A program made the position numbers and the translations under genes. Below the pieces are notes generated by a model. That model searched no databases, had not been told where the DNA came from, and was given only the letters and a program-made list of their open reading frames with translations. This document shows, one piece after another, positions 23,907 through 32,333 of a stretch of 64,000 nucleotides of DNA (its first letter is position 1; each line of letters opens with the position of its first letter). Source of the DNA: Phycisphaeraceae bacterium (GTDB lineage Bacteria; Planctomycetota; Phycisphaerae; Phycisphaerales; UBA1924); assembly GCA_019636625.1 (NCBI GenBank), contig JAHBXE010000006.1, forward strand, positions 112,457 to 176,456, in the 5' to 3' direction.

Positions 23907-24560
23907 ATGTCGGCGATGGGAACCTGGGACCTGGCACACCCGATCGTGGCGAACCACTTCCGGGGCATCATCGAGCCGATCTTCTTCGGCAACGCGCCGA
24001 CGGTTCTGCAGCAGAACCAGATGCGGGGCAAGCCGCGGCCGTACCTGCTGTCGGCGATCGACCTGCTCAAGCGGATCCAGGGGAAGACGATCGTGGAGGT
24101 CGGTTGCATGCGGCAGCCGATGGCGCACGGGATGGACCAGTTCAACCCGGCCTGCTGCAACGATGGGCACTCGACGATCTTCTGGGGCCACAGCGGGCTG
24201 GATGTTCACTCCGTGGACATCAACCCGGGTGCGGTGAAGATCGCGGCGGCGGAGTGCGCGAAGTACCCGAACGTCAAGGTGACCTGCGCCGACGGGATCG
24301 AGTTCCTGAAGGCCTTCGGCGGGACGATCGACCTGCTGTACCTGGACGCGTGGGATGTGACCAAGGGGACGCCGTACGCGGAGAAGCACATGGAGGCGTT
24401 CGAGGTGGCGCGGGAAAAGCTGTCGCCGTCTTCCATCGTGTTGATCGACGACACGGATGTGCAGTTCGGGGGCAAGGGGCGGATGGTGGTGCCCGCGGTG
24501 ATCCGGGCGGGGTACGACCTGCTGCTCCACGGGCGGCAGACGATGCTGATGCGGCTGTGA
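23907..24560 (+). CDS. Class I SAM-dependent methyltransferase-like protein
   Basis: 217 residues. The SAM-binding fold is visible: motif I TIVEVGCMRQPM (about 69-80), the acidic post-motif VHSVDINPGA, then TCADGIEFLKAF and the LLYLDAWD strand, as in the methyltransferase-24 group. The N-terminal 60 residues (HFRGIIEPIFFGNAPTV) do not match anything I know. Substrate unknown. Divergent from the aldehyde dehydrogenase and followed by comM after 37 nt, which has its own promoter. Confidence 0.75.
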   Translation: MSAMGTWDLAHPIVANHFRGIIEPIFFGNAPTVLQQNQMRGKPRPYLLSAIDLLKRIQGKTIVEVGCMRQPMAHGMDQFNPACCNDGHSTIFWGHSGLDVHSVDINPGAVKIAAAECAKYPNVKVTCADGIEFLKAFGGTIDLLYLDAWDVTKGTPYAEKHMEAFEVAREKLSPSSIVLIDDTDVQFGGKGRMVVPAVIRAGYDLLLHGRQTMLMRL

Positions 24561-24583
24561 AGGCGGGTGGCACGGCCGCTCGC

Positions 24584-24589
24584 TATGCT
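24584..24589 (+). promoter_or_regulatory. -10-like TATGCT of comM
   Basis: TATGCT, 8 nt before the comM ATG, no ribosome site. Confidence 0.55.
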
Positions 24590-24597
24590 GGCGAGCC

Positions 24598-26181
24598 ATG
24601 CTGGCCCGCGTTCAGTCGTACGTGCTGCAGGGGATCGACGCGCTTCCGTGCGAGGTGGAAGTCGACTTTGAACTGGGGGAACAGACAAACCACACGGTCG
24701 TGGGGCTTCCCGATGCGTCGGTGAAAGAGTCCATCGAGCGGATGAACTCGGCGCTGGTCAACAGCGGGTACCCCTTCCCGAAGGGACGGATGCTGGTGAA
24801 CCTGGCGCCGGCGGATGTACGCAAGGAAGGCCCGATGTACGACCTGCCGATCGCGGTGGGGTACCTCGTCACGCAGGGGATCGTGACGGGAACACGGCCG
24901 CATGCATCGACCAAGGACCGGTCGCTGCTCCGGCGTGCCAGCGAGAGCGGCGGGGAATCGGGGCTGGACCTGCGGCAGTTCCTCTTCGCGGCGGAACTGG
25001 CGCTGGATGGGCGGCTGCGGCCGATCAAGGGGGCGATCGCGATGTCGGCGCTGGCGGCGGAGCGGGGCCTGCGCGGCGTGATCATCCCGGCGGAGAACGC
25101 GGCCGAGGCGGCGGTGGTGCCGAACGTGGAGGTGATCGGGGCGCGGACGCTGAGCGAGGTGGTCGGGATCCTCAACGGGCAGATCGAGGCGATGGCGCAC
25201 CCGACGGCGGACGTAGAAGGGATGCTGCGGACGGCGACGGCGCCCGTGGACTTCGCGGAGATCCGCGGGCAGGAGGCGGTGAAGCGGGCGATCGTGATCG
25301 CGGCGGCGGGCTCGCACAATATTTTGATGCTGGGCCCTGCCGGCACGGGCAAGACGATGATGGCCAAGGCGCTGCCGGGGGTGCTGCCGCCGCTGACGGC
25401 CCGCGAGGCGATCGAGATCACACGCATCTACTCGGCGGCGGGGCAGTTGCCCGCGGGGCAGGGGCTGATCTGCACGAGGCCCGTCCGCACGCCGCACCAC
25501 ACCGCCTCGGCCCCGGCGATCGTGGGCGGCGGGGCCGTGCCGCGGCCCGGGGAGATCTCGCTCGCGCACCGGGGCGTGCTCTTCCTGGATGAACTGCCGG
25601 AGTTCCCGAGGCCGGTGCTGGAAACGCTGCGACAACCGATGGAAGACCACGTCGTCACGATCGCGCGATCGCACTCGGCGGTGCGGTTCCCGGCAAGCTT
25701 CATGCTGGTCGCGGCAATGAACCCGACGCCCAAGGGGGACATGCCCGCGGGCGAGGTGGGCAAGCGCGAGATGGACCGGTACCTCGCGAAGCTCTCCGGG
25801 CCGCTGCTGGACCGGATCGACATGCACGTGGAGGCGCCGGCCGTACCGTGGAAGGAACTCTCTTCCGCGCCAACGGGCACCAGCACGGCGCAGATGCGTG
25901 AGCAGGTGCTGGCGGCGCGCCAACGGCAGCACGAGCGGCAGGATGTCGGCGTGCCCAACGCCCGCTTGTCGGGCAAGCAACTGGACAAGCTGGCACCGAT
26001 GGAGGAGGGCGCGAGGGCGCTGCTCGGCCAGGCGATGACGGAGCTTGGATTGTCGGCCCGGGCGTACGACAAGATCCGACGGGTGGCGCGCACGATCGCG
26101 GACCTGGAGGGCGCCGCGATGATCGGGACGGCGCACATCGCGGAGGCGGTGCAGTACCGGCTGCTGGACCGGAAGGTGTAG
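24598..26181 (+). CDS. comM: YifB/ComM-family Mg-chelatase-like AAA ATPase
   Basis: 527 residues: N-terminal Lon-like domain (VEVDFELGEQTNHTVVGLPD), Walker A GPAGTGKT near residue 245, Walker B VLFLDELPEF, the signature TRPVRTPHHTASAPAIVGGG, and the Mg-chelatase C-terminal domain. In naturally competent bacteria ComM is a hexameric branch-migration helicase that aids integration of incoming DNA; competence here is not shown. An extra stretch around residues 100-130 (THASTKDRSLLRRASESGGE region) lengthens the N-domain. Leaderless start inferred from TATGCT. Confidence 0.93.
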   Translation: MLARVQSYVLQGIDALPCEVEVDFELGEQTNHTVVGLPDASVKESIERMNSALVNSGYPFPKGRMLVNLAPADVRKEGPMYDLPIAVGYLVTQGIVTGTRPHASTKDRSLLRRASESGGESGLDLRQFLFAAELALDGRLRPIKGAIAMSALAAERGLRGVIIPAENAAEAAVVPNVEVIGARTLSEVVGILNGQIEAMAHPTADVEGMLRTATAPVDFAEIRGQEAVKRAIVIAAAGSHNILMLGPAGTGKTMMAKALPGVLPPLTAREAIEITRIYSAAGQLPAGQGLICTRPVRTPHHTASAPAIVGGGAVPRPGEISLAHRGVLFLDELPEFPRPVLETLRQPMEDHVVTIARSHSAVRFPASFMLVAAMNPTPKGDMPAGEVGKREMDRYLAKLSGPLLDRIDMHVEAPAVPWKELSSAPTGTSTAQMREQVLAARQRQHERQDVGVPNARLSGKQLDKLAPMEEGARALLGQAMTELGLSARAYDKIRRVARTIADLEGAAMIGTAHIAEAVQYRLLDRKV

Positions 26182-26190
26182 CGCCCGCGC

Positions 26191-26196
26191 TACCCT
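26191..26196 (+). promoter_or_regulatory. -10-like TACCCT of dus
   Basis: TACCCT, 5 nt before the dus GTG, inside the 20-bp gap after comM. It supports the GTG over an in-frame TTG that overlaps the hexamer. Confidence 0.5.
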
Positions 26197-26201
26197 TGTG
26201 C

Positions 26202-27350
26202 GTGGGAGTTTCACCCCTGCAACTCGGGCCCATCCGGCTGGAAACCAGCCTGCTCCTCGCGCCGATCGCGGGGTACTGCGACCTGGCGTTCCGCACGATC
26301 TGCCGCGAGTTCGGGGGCGTGGGCCTGGCGTGCACGGACTTGTTGTCACCGCAGGGGTTGCTGCGGGGCACGGCGACAAGCCTCGACCTGGCGAAGACCA
26401 ACGCCTTCGACAAACCGATCGGTATGCAACTCTACGGGAGCGATCCGGAGATCATGGCCGCGGGGGCTCGCTGGGCGGTGGAGCACGGGGCGACGGTGGT
26501 GGACATCAACATGGGCTGCCCGGTGGACAAGGTCACGAAGAAGGACGGGGGTTCGAAGCTGCTGACGGACCTGTCGCGCGCGGTGGGGATCGCGGCGCGC
26601 GTGGTGAAGGAGCTCGAGTCGTGCGCGCTGACGGCGGGCGAGTGGAGCGCGCGGCTCGGCGCCGCCTCGAGCGTCGCGGCATCCGGGCCTGTTCCGCTCA
26701 CCTGCAAGATGCGGCTGTGCTGGCACGATGCGGACTATCACGCGGGGCGGGCGTGCTCGCCGCACTTGGCTCGCATGCTGGCGGATGTGGGGGTCGTGGG
26801 GGTGACGGTGCACGGTCGGACGACGGAGATGAAGTTCTCGGGGGAGGTTCAACTCGCGGGAATCGCTCGCGTGGTGGACGAGGTCGGCGGGCGAATCCCG
26901 GTCATCGGCAACGGCGATGTTCGCACGCCGCAGGATGCGGCGCGGATGATCGCGGCGACGGGGTGCTCGGGCGTGATGATCGGACGTGGGGCGATCTCCA
27001 CGCCGTGGCTGTTCCGAGATGCCTGGTCCTTTCTGACGACGGGCCAAGTCCCTCCCGAGCCGAGCCTCGACGAGAAAATCGCGATGATCGGCCGGTACTT
27101 CACGCTGATGCGCCAGCAGCGGGACGATCGCTACGCGCTCATGCAGATCCGCCGGCGGATCAGTTGGTTCGCCAAGCGGCTGCTGACGGATGAGGAGCGG
27201 GCCGCGCGGGTCGGGTGCAAACCGTTGAAGGAGGCCATCCGCACAGCCGCCGATGCGGAGGCGGTCTTTGCATCGCTCGACGCGTTCAGGTGCGGTGGCC
27301 TTCGCAGCGCACCGGGCATGGATGTTGAAACCGAGTCGCCCGCTGTATGA
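26202..27350 (+). CDS. dus: tRNA-dihydrouridine synthase
   Basis: FMN enzyme reducing uridines in tRNA. 382 residues from the GTG. Flavin-barrel blocks LLAPIAGYCDLAFR, VDINMGCPVDKVTKKDGGS with the catalytic Cys, TCKMRL, TVHGRT, IPVIGNGDV and GVMIGRGA. An extra segment of about 25 residues (SCALTAGEWSARLGAASS) precedes TCKMRL. Dus subtype (A, B or C) is not resolved; the DusB/NifR3 group is likeliest. Ends 18 bp from the convergent anti-sigma gene with no visible terminator. Confidence 0.93.
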   Translation: MGVSPLQLGPIRLETSLLLAPIAGYCDLAFRTICREFGGVGLACTDLLSPQGLLRGTATSLDLAKTNAFDKPIGMQLYGSDPEIMAAGARWAVEHGATVVDINMGCPVDKVTKKDGGSKLLTDLSRAVGIAARVVKELESCALTAGEWSARLGAASSVAASGPVPLTCKMRLCWHDADYHAGRACSPHLARMLADVGVVGVTVHGRTTEMKFSGEVQLAGIARVVDEVGGRIPVIGNGDVRTPQDAARMIAATGCSGVMIGRGAISTPWLFRDAWSFLTTGQVPPEPSLDEKIAMIGRYFTLMRQQRDDRYALMQIRRRISWFAKRLLTDEERAARVGCKPLKEAIRTAADAEAVFASLDAFRCGGLRSAPGMDVETESPAV

Positions 27351-27368
27351 CGACGCGGGGCGAGCGGA

Positions 27369-28070
27369 TCAGCGGAGCGAGAACTTCGCGAGGTCCATGA
27401 TCGCGTTGCGCGTGCCGACGCGCTCGGTCACCACCATGGAGCCGGCCGGAAGGTTGGACACCGCCTGGTACGCCTGCTCCGGGGTGCGGCCGAAACGGGC
27501 GAGTTCAGCGGCAAGGGCTTCGGCCTGTTCCGGAGAACGGGGGAGCGCGTCACGCTTGCCGGCGATGGCGACCACCAGCAGATTGGGTGTGGCCGTGCCG
27601 CACTTGGAGCGGTAGGCGACATCGAGCAACTCGCCGCGATGCTTCTCGGCAAGTTCGGCGATGTCCCACTCCTCATCCTGGATATGCATGCAGGTGCAGC
27701 GTCCGTCGAGGCCCTCAAAGAACGCGAGCACCACGCTGGCTTCATCGTCATCGCGATTGCTGACCGTGCGCGCCGCCAACGGCTTGTCGAAGCCGGGCAT
27801 CGTGTCGCCCGTCAACTCGCGGGGCGTCTCCACGTGCGTCGGCGAGGAGCCATCCGTCAGTCGAACCGGCGGGGCCGGGTTCATGGAAGGCAGCACGAGG
27901 GTCACCAGCGTCACCGCCGCCGCCGCCGCGGCCATCGCGGTCGCGAGCGGGATCAACCACGGACGGCGACGCACCGGGGCGCCGACCAATCGCAGCGGCG
28001 CTGCCTCGCGCTCGAGAGCTTCGGCCTCGACCGCCATTCTCACAAGTGCTTCAAGCCGCCTGTCATCCAT
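27369..28070 (-). CDS. Probable membrane anti-sigma factor
   Basis: 233 residues, 42 nt downstream of an ECF sigma gene, with AAAGGA 7 nt before the ATG. Short cytoplasmic N-terminus (1-37), one transmembrane helix (about 38-60) and a 170-residue exterior domain. No zinc-binding ZAS motif is seen, so the anti-sigma role rests on topology and gene position. The exterior domain has a CTC pair at 125-127 and a lone C157, candidates for thiol sensing. No family recognised for the exterior part. Confidence 0.7.
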   Translation of the reverse strand: MDDRRLEALVRMAVEAEALEREAAPLRLVGAPVRRRPWLIPLATAMAAAAAAVTLVTLVLPSMNPAPPVRLTDGSSPTHVETPRELTGDTMPGFDKPLAARTVSNRDDDEASVVLAFFEGLDGRCTCMHIQDEEWDIAELAEKHRGELLDVAYRSKCGTATPNLLVVAIAGKRDALPRSPEQAEALAAELARFGRTPEQAYQAVSNLPAGSMVVTERVGTRNAIMDLAKFSLR

Positions 28071-28112
28071 GGCCAGATCCTTTGTGTCAGCGGCGAACGG
28101 GCCGACGCAGGG

Positions 28113-28727
28113 TTATTGCGATCCGGGCATCAAGCGCTCGGCAACGTCGGGATGATGTCCAAGGGATTCAAGGTGCCGGCGCAGCTTGTCGAACGCCGCG
28201 CGTTTCCGGGCGTTGGCGGTGCTGGGAGAAACGCTGAGGCGGGCGGCCAGGTCGCGGTCGGACGACCCCGTGCCCGAGAGACGGAGGATCACCCGCTCAT
28301 CGGGGGTCAACCCCCCCGCTTCTCCGCGCAGGCAGGCGCGGATGGCCTCCAGAACTTCCGCCAGGTCCGAATCCGGCCCGGTGAAGACCGCCTCGTGCTC
28401 GGTATCCACCTCCGACCGACCCGCGGCTCGCGAGCGGAGGTGTTGAAGCCACATGTTGTGGCCTACTGCGTAGACGAACGTGGAGATGGCGGAACGCGCC
28501 GGGTCGTAGCGACCGGAGCGAAGAGCCTGCCATACCCCTACCCACGTTCTCTGAATGAGGTCGTCGGCCACATCGGACCGGCCCCCCGAGCGCTCCACGA
28601 AGAGCTTGCGGAGCCCCCCGCTGAGCCGCTTGTGAAGGGCCTCGAAGGCCGCGGCGTTCCCCTGGGCGGCGGCGGCGGCCAGGTCGGCCAGTGAGCGGGT
28701 ATCGAATGGTTGTTCCGAGTGGTGCAT
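28113..28727 (-). CDS. ECF-type RNA polymerase sigma factor
   Basis: 204 residues from MHHSEQPF. Region 2 is visible as DLIQRTWVGVWQAL and FVYAVGHNMWLQHLR, region 4 as LTPDERVILRLSGTG and DLAARLSVSPSTANARKRAAFDKLRR with its helix-turn-helix. Typical ECF length. The open frame reaches further upstream but without sigma homology. Divergent from the DUF1573-rhodanese operon, 227 bp between starts, which makes that operon the obvious candidate target (inference). Confidence 0.9.
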   Translation of the reverse strand: MHHSEQPFDTRSLADLAAAAAQGNAAAFEALHKRLSGGLRKLFVERSGGRSDVADDLIQRTWVGVWQALRSGRYDPARSAISTFVYAVGHNMWLQHLRSRAAGRSEVDTEHEAVFTGPDSDLAEVLEAIRACLRGEAGGLTPDERVILRLSGTGSSDRDLAARLSVSPSTANARKRAAFDKLRRHLESLGHHPDVAERLMPGSQ

Positions 28728-28915
28728 GAGGCCGAGCCGGGGTGTTCCGCCAACCCCTGGTCGGCAGCATTGTTCGTCGGGTTGTTCGGCCTCGCGGCTT
28801 GGATGTTCGGGGAATGCTCGAAAAAGGGCCGAGCGCCCGGTCCGAAGAACCGAATCACCATGCCGTCGCCCCCGGGGGAGTCGTCCCGGGTGTTCTCGGA
28901 CCGGCTCCGGCCGGC

Positions 28916-28921
28916 TAAGGA
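28916..28921 (+). promoter_or_regulatory. -10-like TAAGGA of the DUF1573 operon
   Basis: GCTAAGGATTG about 34 nt before the ATG, with GGAGG in the leader. The rest of the 227-bp gap to the sigma gene shows no further feature I can support. Confidence 0.4.
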
Positions 28922-28954
28922 TTGTCCCACCACCAACGAACCAACGGAGGATGT

Positions 28955-30187
28955 ATGTTGACCCGCGCAGGCTTGGCATCAGTTTCGGCCCTCACGCTCC
29001 TGGCCATGTCGGGTATGGCGGTCGGGCAGGCGATCGATACCTTCACGCCGGTACCCGCCCCGGGTGGTCAGCAACCGGCGGCGGCCGCGGGTCCGGTGAC
29101 GCTGCCGGATGGGACCGTTTCGGCGTCGAAGGTCGAGTTCAAGGAAATGCAGTTCGACTTCGGGCGCATCTCCGACCAGGGCACGGTCACGACCAAGTTC
29201 CACTTCAAGAACAACGGGACGGGCAAGCTCGTGTTCAAGGAGTCGCAGAAGGCCAGTTGCGGGTGCACCGCCGGGAAGCCCAAGAACATGTCGGGCGGCG
29301 AGCAGCTCGAGTTCGCTCCCGGTGAAGAGGGCTTCATTGAGCTGAGTTTCGATGCGCACGGCAAGCGCGGCGATGTCCAGCAGATCCTGACGATCCAGTC
29401 GTACGACCCGCACCACCAGCCGGAGGGGCCCGTGCTGACCGTTCGTGCGAAGGTCAAGCCCACGATCACGTTCGACCCGCCGAGCGTCGGGTTCGGCGAT
29501 GTGATGGCGGGCCAGACGCGGAAGGAGATCATCCGCATCAACGGCGCGAAGCCGGACTTTGCGGTTGAGTACCTGAGCACGACCAAGGGCCGCTATGTCA
29601 CGGCGCGTGTTCTCGACACCAAGGAAGTGGAAGTGGACGGGGAGAAGGTCGGGCAGAGCACCGTCGAGCTCACGTTCAACACCGGCAACCTCCCGCGCGG
29701 CAACTTCAACGCGCAGGCCACCATCCGCACCAACGACCCGGCCTATTGGCTGGCCGACTTCCCGATCACCGCTTCGATCGTCGGCGACCTGCAGGTTCTG
29801 CCGCCTCGCCTGAACGTCGGGATCATCGAGGTCAACCAGCCCTTCAGCAAGACGTTCCGCGTGAGCAGCCGGTCGGGCAAGCCGTTCAAGATCAACAAGA
29901 TCGACCAGCGCTCGAGCACGGGCGCGCCGCTGGAAGTGAGCTTCGCTCCGGTGGAGGCGGGGAACGAGTCGGCGTACATCGTGACGGTCAAGGGCGCTGG
30001 CATCGCCAATCCGATGGCGATCAACTCCTCCCTCACGATCGTGACCGATTCCGAGACCGACCCGATCCTCGACATGGTGCTCTCCGGCGCCGTGCGGGGC
30101 AGCCAGGCCGCGCCGTCGCCGACGCCTTCCCCGGCGCCGGCGGTGTACACGCCCATGCAAACCCCAACGTCGGATACGCCTCGGTGA
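28955..30187 (+). CDS. DUF1573 periplasmic protein
   Basis: 410 residues. Signal peptide (LTLLAMSGMAVGQA), then DUF1573, an Ig-like ASH/MSP-type beta-sandwich with the diagnostic ASCGCTAG motif near residue 105, and two further sandwich repeats (FDPPSVGFGDVMAGQT; LPPRLNVGIIEVNQPF). A Pro/Thr-rich tail ends it. Found widely in Bacteroidetes and planctomycetes, function undefined; the paired cysteines suggest metal or thiol chemistry. Heads a four-gene operon: its TGA shares bases with the next ATG. Confidence 0.85.
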   Translation: MLTRAGLASVSALTLLAMSGMAVGQAIDTFTPVPAPGGQQPAAAAGPVTLPDGTVSASKVEFKEMQFDFGRISDQGTVTTKFHFKNNGTGKLVFKESQKASCGCTAGKPKNMSGGEQLEFAPGEEGFIELSFDAHGKRGDVQQILTIQSYDPHHQPEGPVLTVRAKVKPTITFDPPSVGFGDVMAGQTRKEIIRINGAKPDFAVEYLSTTKGRYVTARVLDTKEVEVDGEKVGQSTVELTFNTGNLPRGNFNAQATIRTNDPAYWLADFPITASIVGDLQVLPPRLNVGIIEVNQPFSKTFRVSSRSGKPFKINKIDQRSSTGAPLEVSFAPVEAGNESAYIVTVKGAGIANPMAINSSLTIVTDSETDPILDMVLSGAVRGSQAAPSPTPSPAPAVYTPMQTPTSDTPR

Positions 30188-30858
30188 TGCGCCCCGTGAT
30201 GCAACGAGCGTGGGGCGCTGTCGTCGCGGCGATGATCGTGACGACAGGCTGCACGCCGCGCGAGCCCGCGGCCAATAGCAAGAGCGATGCGAAGCCGTCG
30301 CCCGCGGCACGCACACCGGAGGCGGCGAAGACGGAGAACCCGCCGTCTGAACCTGCGCGGCAACCCGAGCGTGAGGCCCCCCCCGCCGCCCCACCCGTGA
30401 CGGCGGCCCCGCCTCCCGCACCGCCGGTGACGCCGCCAGCGACACCAGCGGGAGGGGTGACGCCGGCGGATGAAGCGGCGAGCAAGTGGTTCATCACCGT
30501 GGAGCGTGCCAAGGAACTCTTTGACAGCAAGGAAGTGAACGGGCGCCAGGTTATTTTCATCGATGCCCGCACGTTCCTCGAGTTCCGGGATGAAGGGCAC
30601 ATCCGAGGGGCGATGCACTACGCGACGGCGTACACACGTGGGCGGCCGCAGCCGAAGGTCACGAACTACCTCCCCGGCTCGGCGGTCGTGATCTACTGCC
30701 ACGGAGAACTGTGCACCGATTCGATCGAAGTCGGGCGCTACTTCGAGTCACTCAAGCTCGACATTGGCCCGGTGTTTGTCCTCAAGGCCGGGTTCCCCGC
30801 CTGGAAGGCGGCGTACCCGCACCTTGTGGACAAGGGCAATGAAGTCGGGTTCGACTGA
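30187..30858 (+). CDS. Lipoprotein-like rhodanese
   Basis: 223 residues. Probable lipoprotein signal ending MIVTTGC (the residue at -3 is atypical), a 70-residue Pro/Ala linker, and a C-terminal rhodanese domain with KWFITVERAKELFD, FIDARTFLEFRDEGHIRGA and the active-site loop VVIYCHGELCTDS. Rhodaneses carry a persulfide on the active cysteine. Position outside the membrane is inferred from the signal. Start overlaps the DUF1573 stop by one base. Paralogue of the next gene. Confidence 0.85.
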   Translation: MRPVMQRAWGAVVAAMIVTTGCTPREPAANSKSDAKPSPAARTPEAAKTENPPSEPARQPEREAPPAAPPVTAAPPPAPPVTPPATPAGGVTPADEAASKWFITVERAKELFDSKEVNGRQVIFIDARTFLEFRDEGHIRGAMHYATAYTRGRPQPKVTNYLPGSAVVIYCHGELCTDSIEVGRYFESLKLDIGPVFVLKAGFPAWKAAYPHLVDKGNEVGFD

Positions 30859-30874
30859 GCAAGCGGAGGGTGTC

Positions 30875-31465
30875 ATGCAACGATTCTGGCTCCAGGCGGC
30901 CATCATCCTCGGGGCGGGGCTCATCGTCGGGCTCGCGTTCTCGCTCGCTTCCCCGGTTCAACTCCGGCTGGGCGATGTGAACGCGGAGTTCCGGGACCGG
31001 CCCGCCCGTCCGGTGCAGCAGCCCGTGAAGCCTGTGGAAGGCGGGTCGTCCGCCGCCCCGCAGAGCACGCAGGCAAGCACGCCAACCCCACCGGCCGCTT
31101 CGCCAGCGAGCGACCTCTTCATCACGGTCGAGGCCGCGAAGGCGGTGCATGACGGCGGCGCGGCCGTGTTCATCGATGCGCGTCCGCTGGACGAGTATCT
31201 CAAAGGACACATCCCCGGGGCGATGCACCTGGAGAAAGATGCCCTCAACGGCCCGCCACCGGCCAAGGTGCTCAACTATCTGCCGGGAATGGAGGTCGTG
31301 GTCTATTGCCACGGGGAGTTGTGCACGGACTCGGAGAACGTTATCAAGCGCCTTGCGGCCCTCAAGAAGGACATCGGCCCGTTCAGGATCATCCAGGCGG
31401 GCTTTCCCGGCTGGGTCAAGGCTGGCCTGCCGACGGCCACGGGGCCGGAGGTGGGCTTCGAATGA
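30875..31465 (+). CDS. Membrane-anchored rhodanese
   Basis: 196 residues. One N-terminal transmembrane helix (about 5-27), a Pro/Ser/Thr linker, then rhodanese with DLFITVEAAKAVHDGG, FIDARPLDEYLKGHIPGA and the same active-site sequence YCHGELCTDS as the gene before. GGAGGG precedes the ATG. The pair arose by duplication and diverged in anchoring mode (lipid versus helix). Overlaps the next gene by ATGA. Confidence 0.87.
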   Translation: MQRFWLQAAIILGAGLIVGLAFSLASPVQLRLGDVNAEFRDRPARPVQQPVKPVEGGSSAAPQSTQASTPTPPAASPASDLFITVEAAKAVHDGGAAVFIDARPLDEYLKGHIPGAMHLEKDALNGPPPAKVLNYLPGMEVVVYCHGELCTDSENVIKRLAALKKDIGPFRIIQAGFPGWVKAGLPTATGPEVGFE

Positions 31466-31938
31466 CCGGCTCCTTCTCGCTTGTCGCGCTGCTGCTGCGG
31501 ATCGGGCTCGGAGGGTTGTTCCTGCTCGCGGCGTTCTACAAGCTGCGCGATCCGATGACGTTCGCGGAAGCGGTCATGGCCTACCGCATGGGGCTGCCGG
31601 ATGCGTTGACGCAACTAGCGACCTACGCCGTGCCGTGGACGGAGGTGTTCTGCGGCGTCGCGCTGGTGCTGGGGTTGTGGACCCGTGCCGCCGCGGCGGT
31701 GTTCATCGCGCTCATCGGCGTGTTCCTGGTCGGGATCATTTCGGTGATCGCCCGGGACCTGAATATCACCTGCGGGTGCTTCGGGAAGTTCAAGCTGTAT
31801 TGCGAAGGGCCGGTGGGGTGGTGCAAGGTCGGCGAGAACCTGGCGCTGAGCGCCTTGGCGGGGGTGCTTCTGGTCTGCGGCGGGGGCCGGATTTCGCTGG
31901 ATTCAGCGGCGGCCCGGTTGGCCAAGAAGCCCACCTAG
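31462..31938 (+). CDS. MauE/DoxX-family membrane protein
   Basis: 158 residues with four hydrophobic segments. LRIGLGGLFLLAAFYKLRDP is the DoxX/MauE opening, and a cysteine-rich loop ITCGCFGKFKLYC plus WCK lies after the third helix. MauE is needed to mature the disulfide-rich methylamine dehydrogenase small subunit; this shorter CGCFG-type branch commonly accompanies rhodaneses. Fourth gene of the operon; likely handles electrons or thiols in the membrane for the DUF1573/rhodanese proteins (inference). Confidence 0.85.
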   Translation: MTGSFSLVALLLRIGLGGLFLLAAFYKLRDPMTFAEAVMAYRMGLPDALTQLATYAVPWTEVFCGVALVLGLWTRAAAAVFIALIGVFLVGIISVIARDLNITCGCFGKFKLYCEGPVGWCKVGENLALSALAGVLLVCGGGRISLDSAAARLAKKPT

Positions 31939-31971
31939 GCCGTCAAGCTCTGCCGCGAACGCCCGCCGGCC

Positions 31972-31977
31972 TATACT
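31972..31977 (+). promoter_or_regulatory. -10 box TATACT of rpsR
   Basis: TATACT in the gap after the MauE gene, giving a leader of about 58 nt with GGAG before the rpsR ATG. Confidence 0.55.
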
Positions 31978-32000
31978 TGTCCCCTTCGTTTCGCACCGTC

Positions 32001-32018
32001 GCCCGGATTTTTCCGGGC
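32001..32018 (+). promoter_or_regulatory. Hairpin in the rpsR leader
   Basis: Perfect stem GCCCGGA/TCCGGGC with loop TTTT, 23 nt before the rpsR ATG and upstream of GGAG. No U-tract follows, so it is not a terminator. Candidate autoregulatory or stability element for S18. Confidence 0.5.
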
Positions 32019-32041
32019 CGAAAGACCACGACGGAGTTTCC

Positions 32042-32287
32042 ATGAGCAAGTTCAATCGTTTCACGCCTCCGGGACAGAAGATCAAGATGACCAAGACCGC
32101 GGGCACCGGGAAGGTGTACGTGGATTGGAAGGATGTCGAGACGCTGCGGCGGCTGATGAGCCCCAACGGCAAGATTTACGGGCGCAAGCGGCTCTCCGCC
32201 AGCGCTTCCGAGCAGCGGATGCTCGCGCAGGCGATCAAGCGGGCCCGGTTCATGGGCCTGTTGCCGTACACCTCGGCGACGCTCTGA
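32042..32287 (+). CDS. rpsR: 30S ribosomal protein bS18
   Basis: 81 residues, normal length. Conserved core YVDWKDVETLRRLMSPNGKI, RKRLSASASEQRMLAQAIKRAR and the end FMGLLPYTS match S18. Usually next to rpsF, ssb and rplI; here it stands alone behind the rhodanese operon with its own promoter and structured leader. Confidence 0.94.
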   Translation: MSKFNRFTPPGQKIKMTKTAGTGKVYVDWKDVETLRRLMSPNGKIYGRKRLSASASEQRMLAQAIKRARFMGLLPYTSATL

Positions 32288-32322
32288 TTCCACCTGCCGC
32301 GAGCGGTTGGCCCGCGGGGCAC

Positions 32323-32328
32323 TACGAT
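32323..32328 (+). promoter_or_regulatory. -10-like TACGAT of the GAF gene
   Basis: TACGAT, 5 nt before the ATG, no ribosome site; fixes the start within a longer open frame. Confidence 0.55.
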
Positions 32329-32333
32329 CCGGC

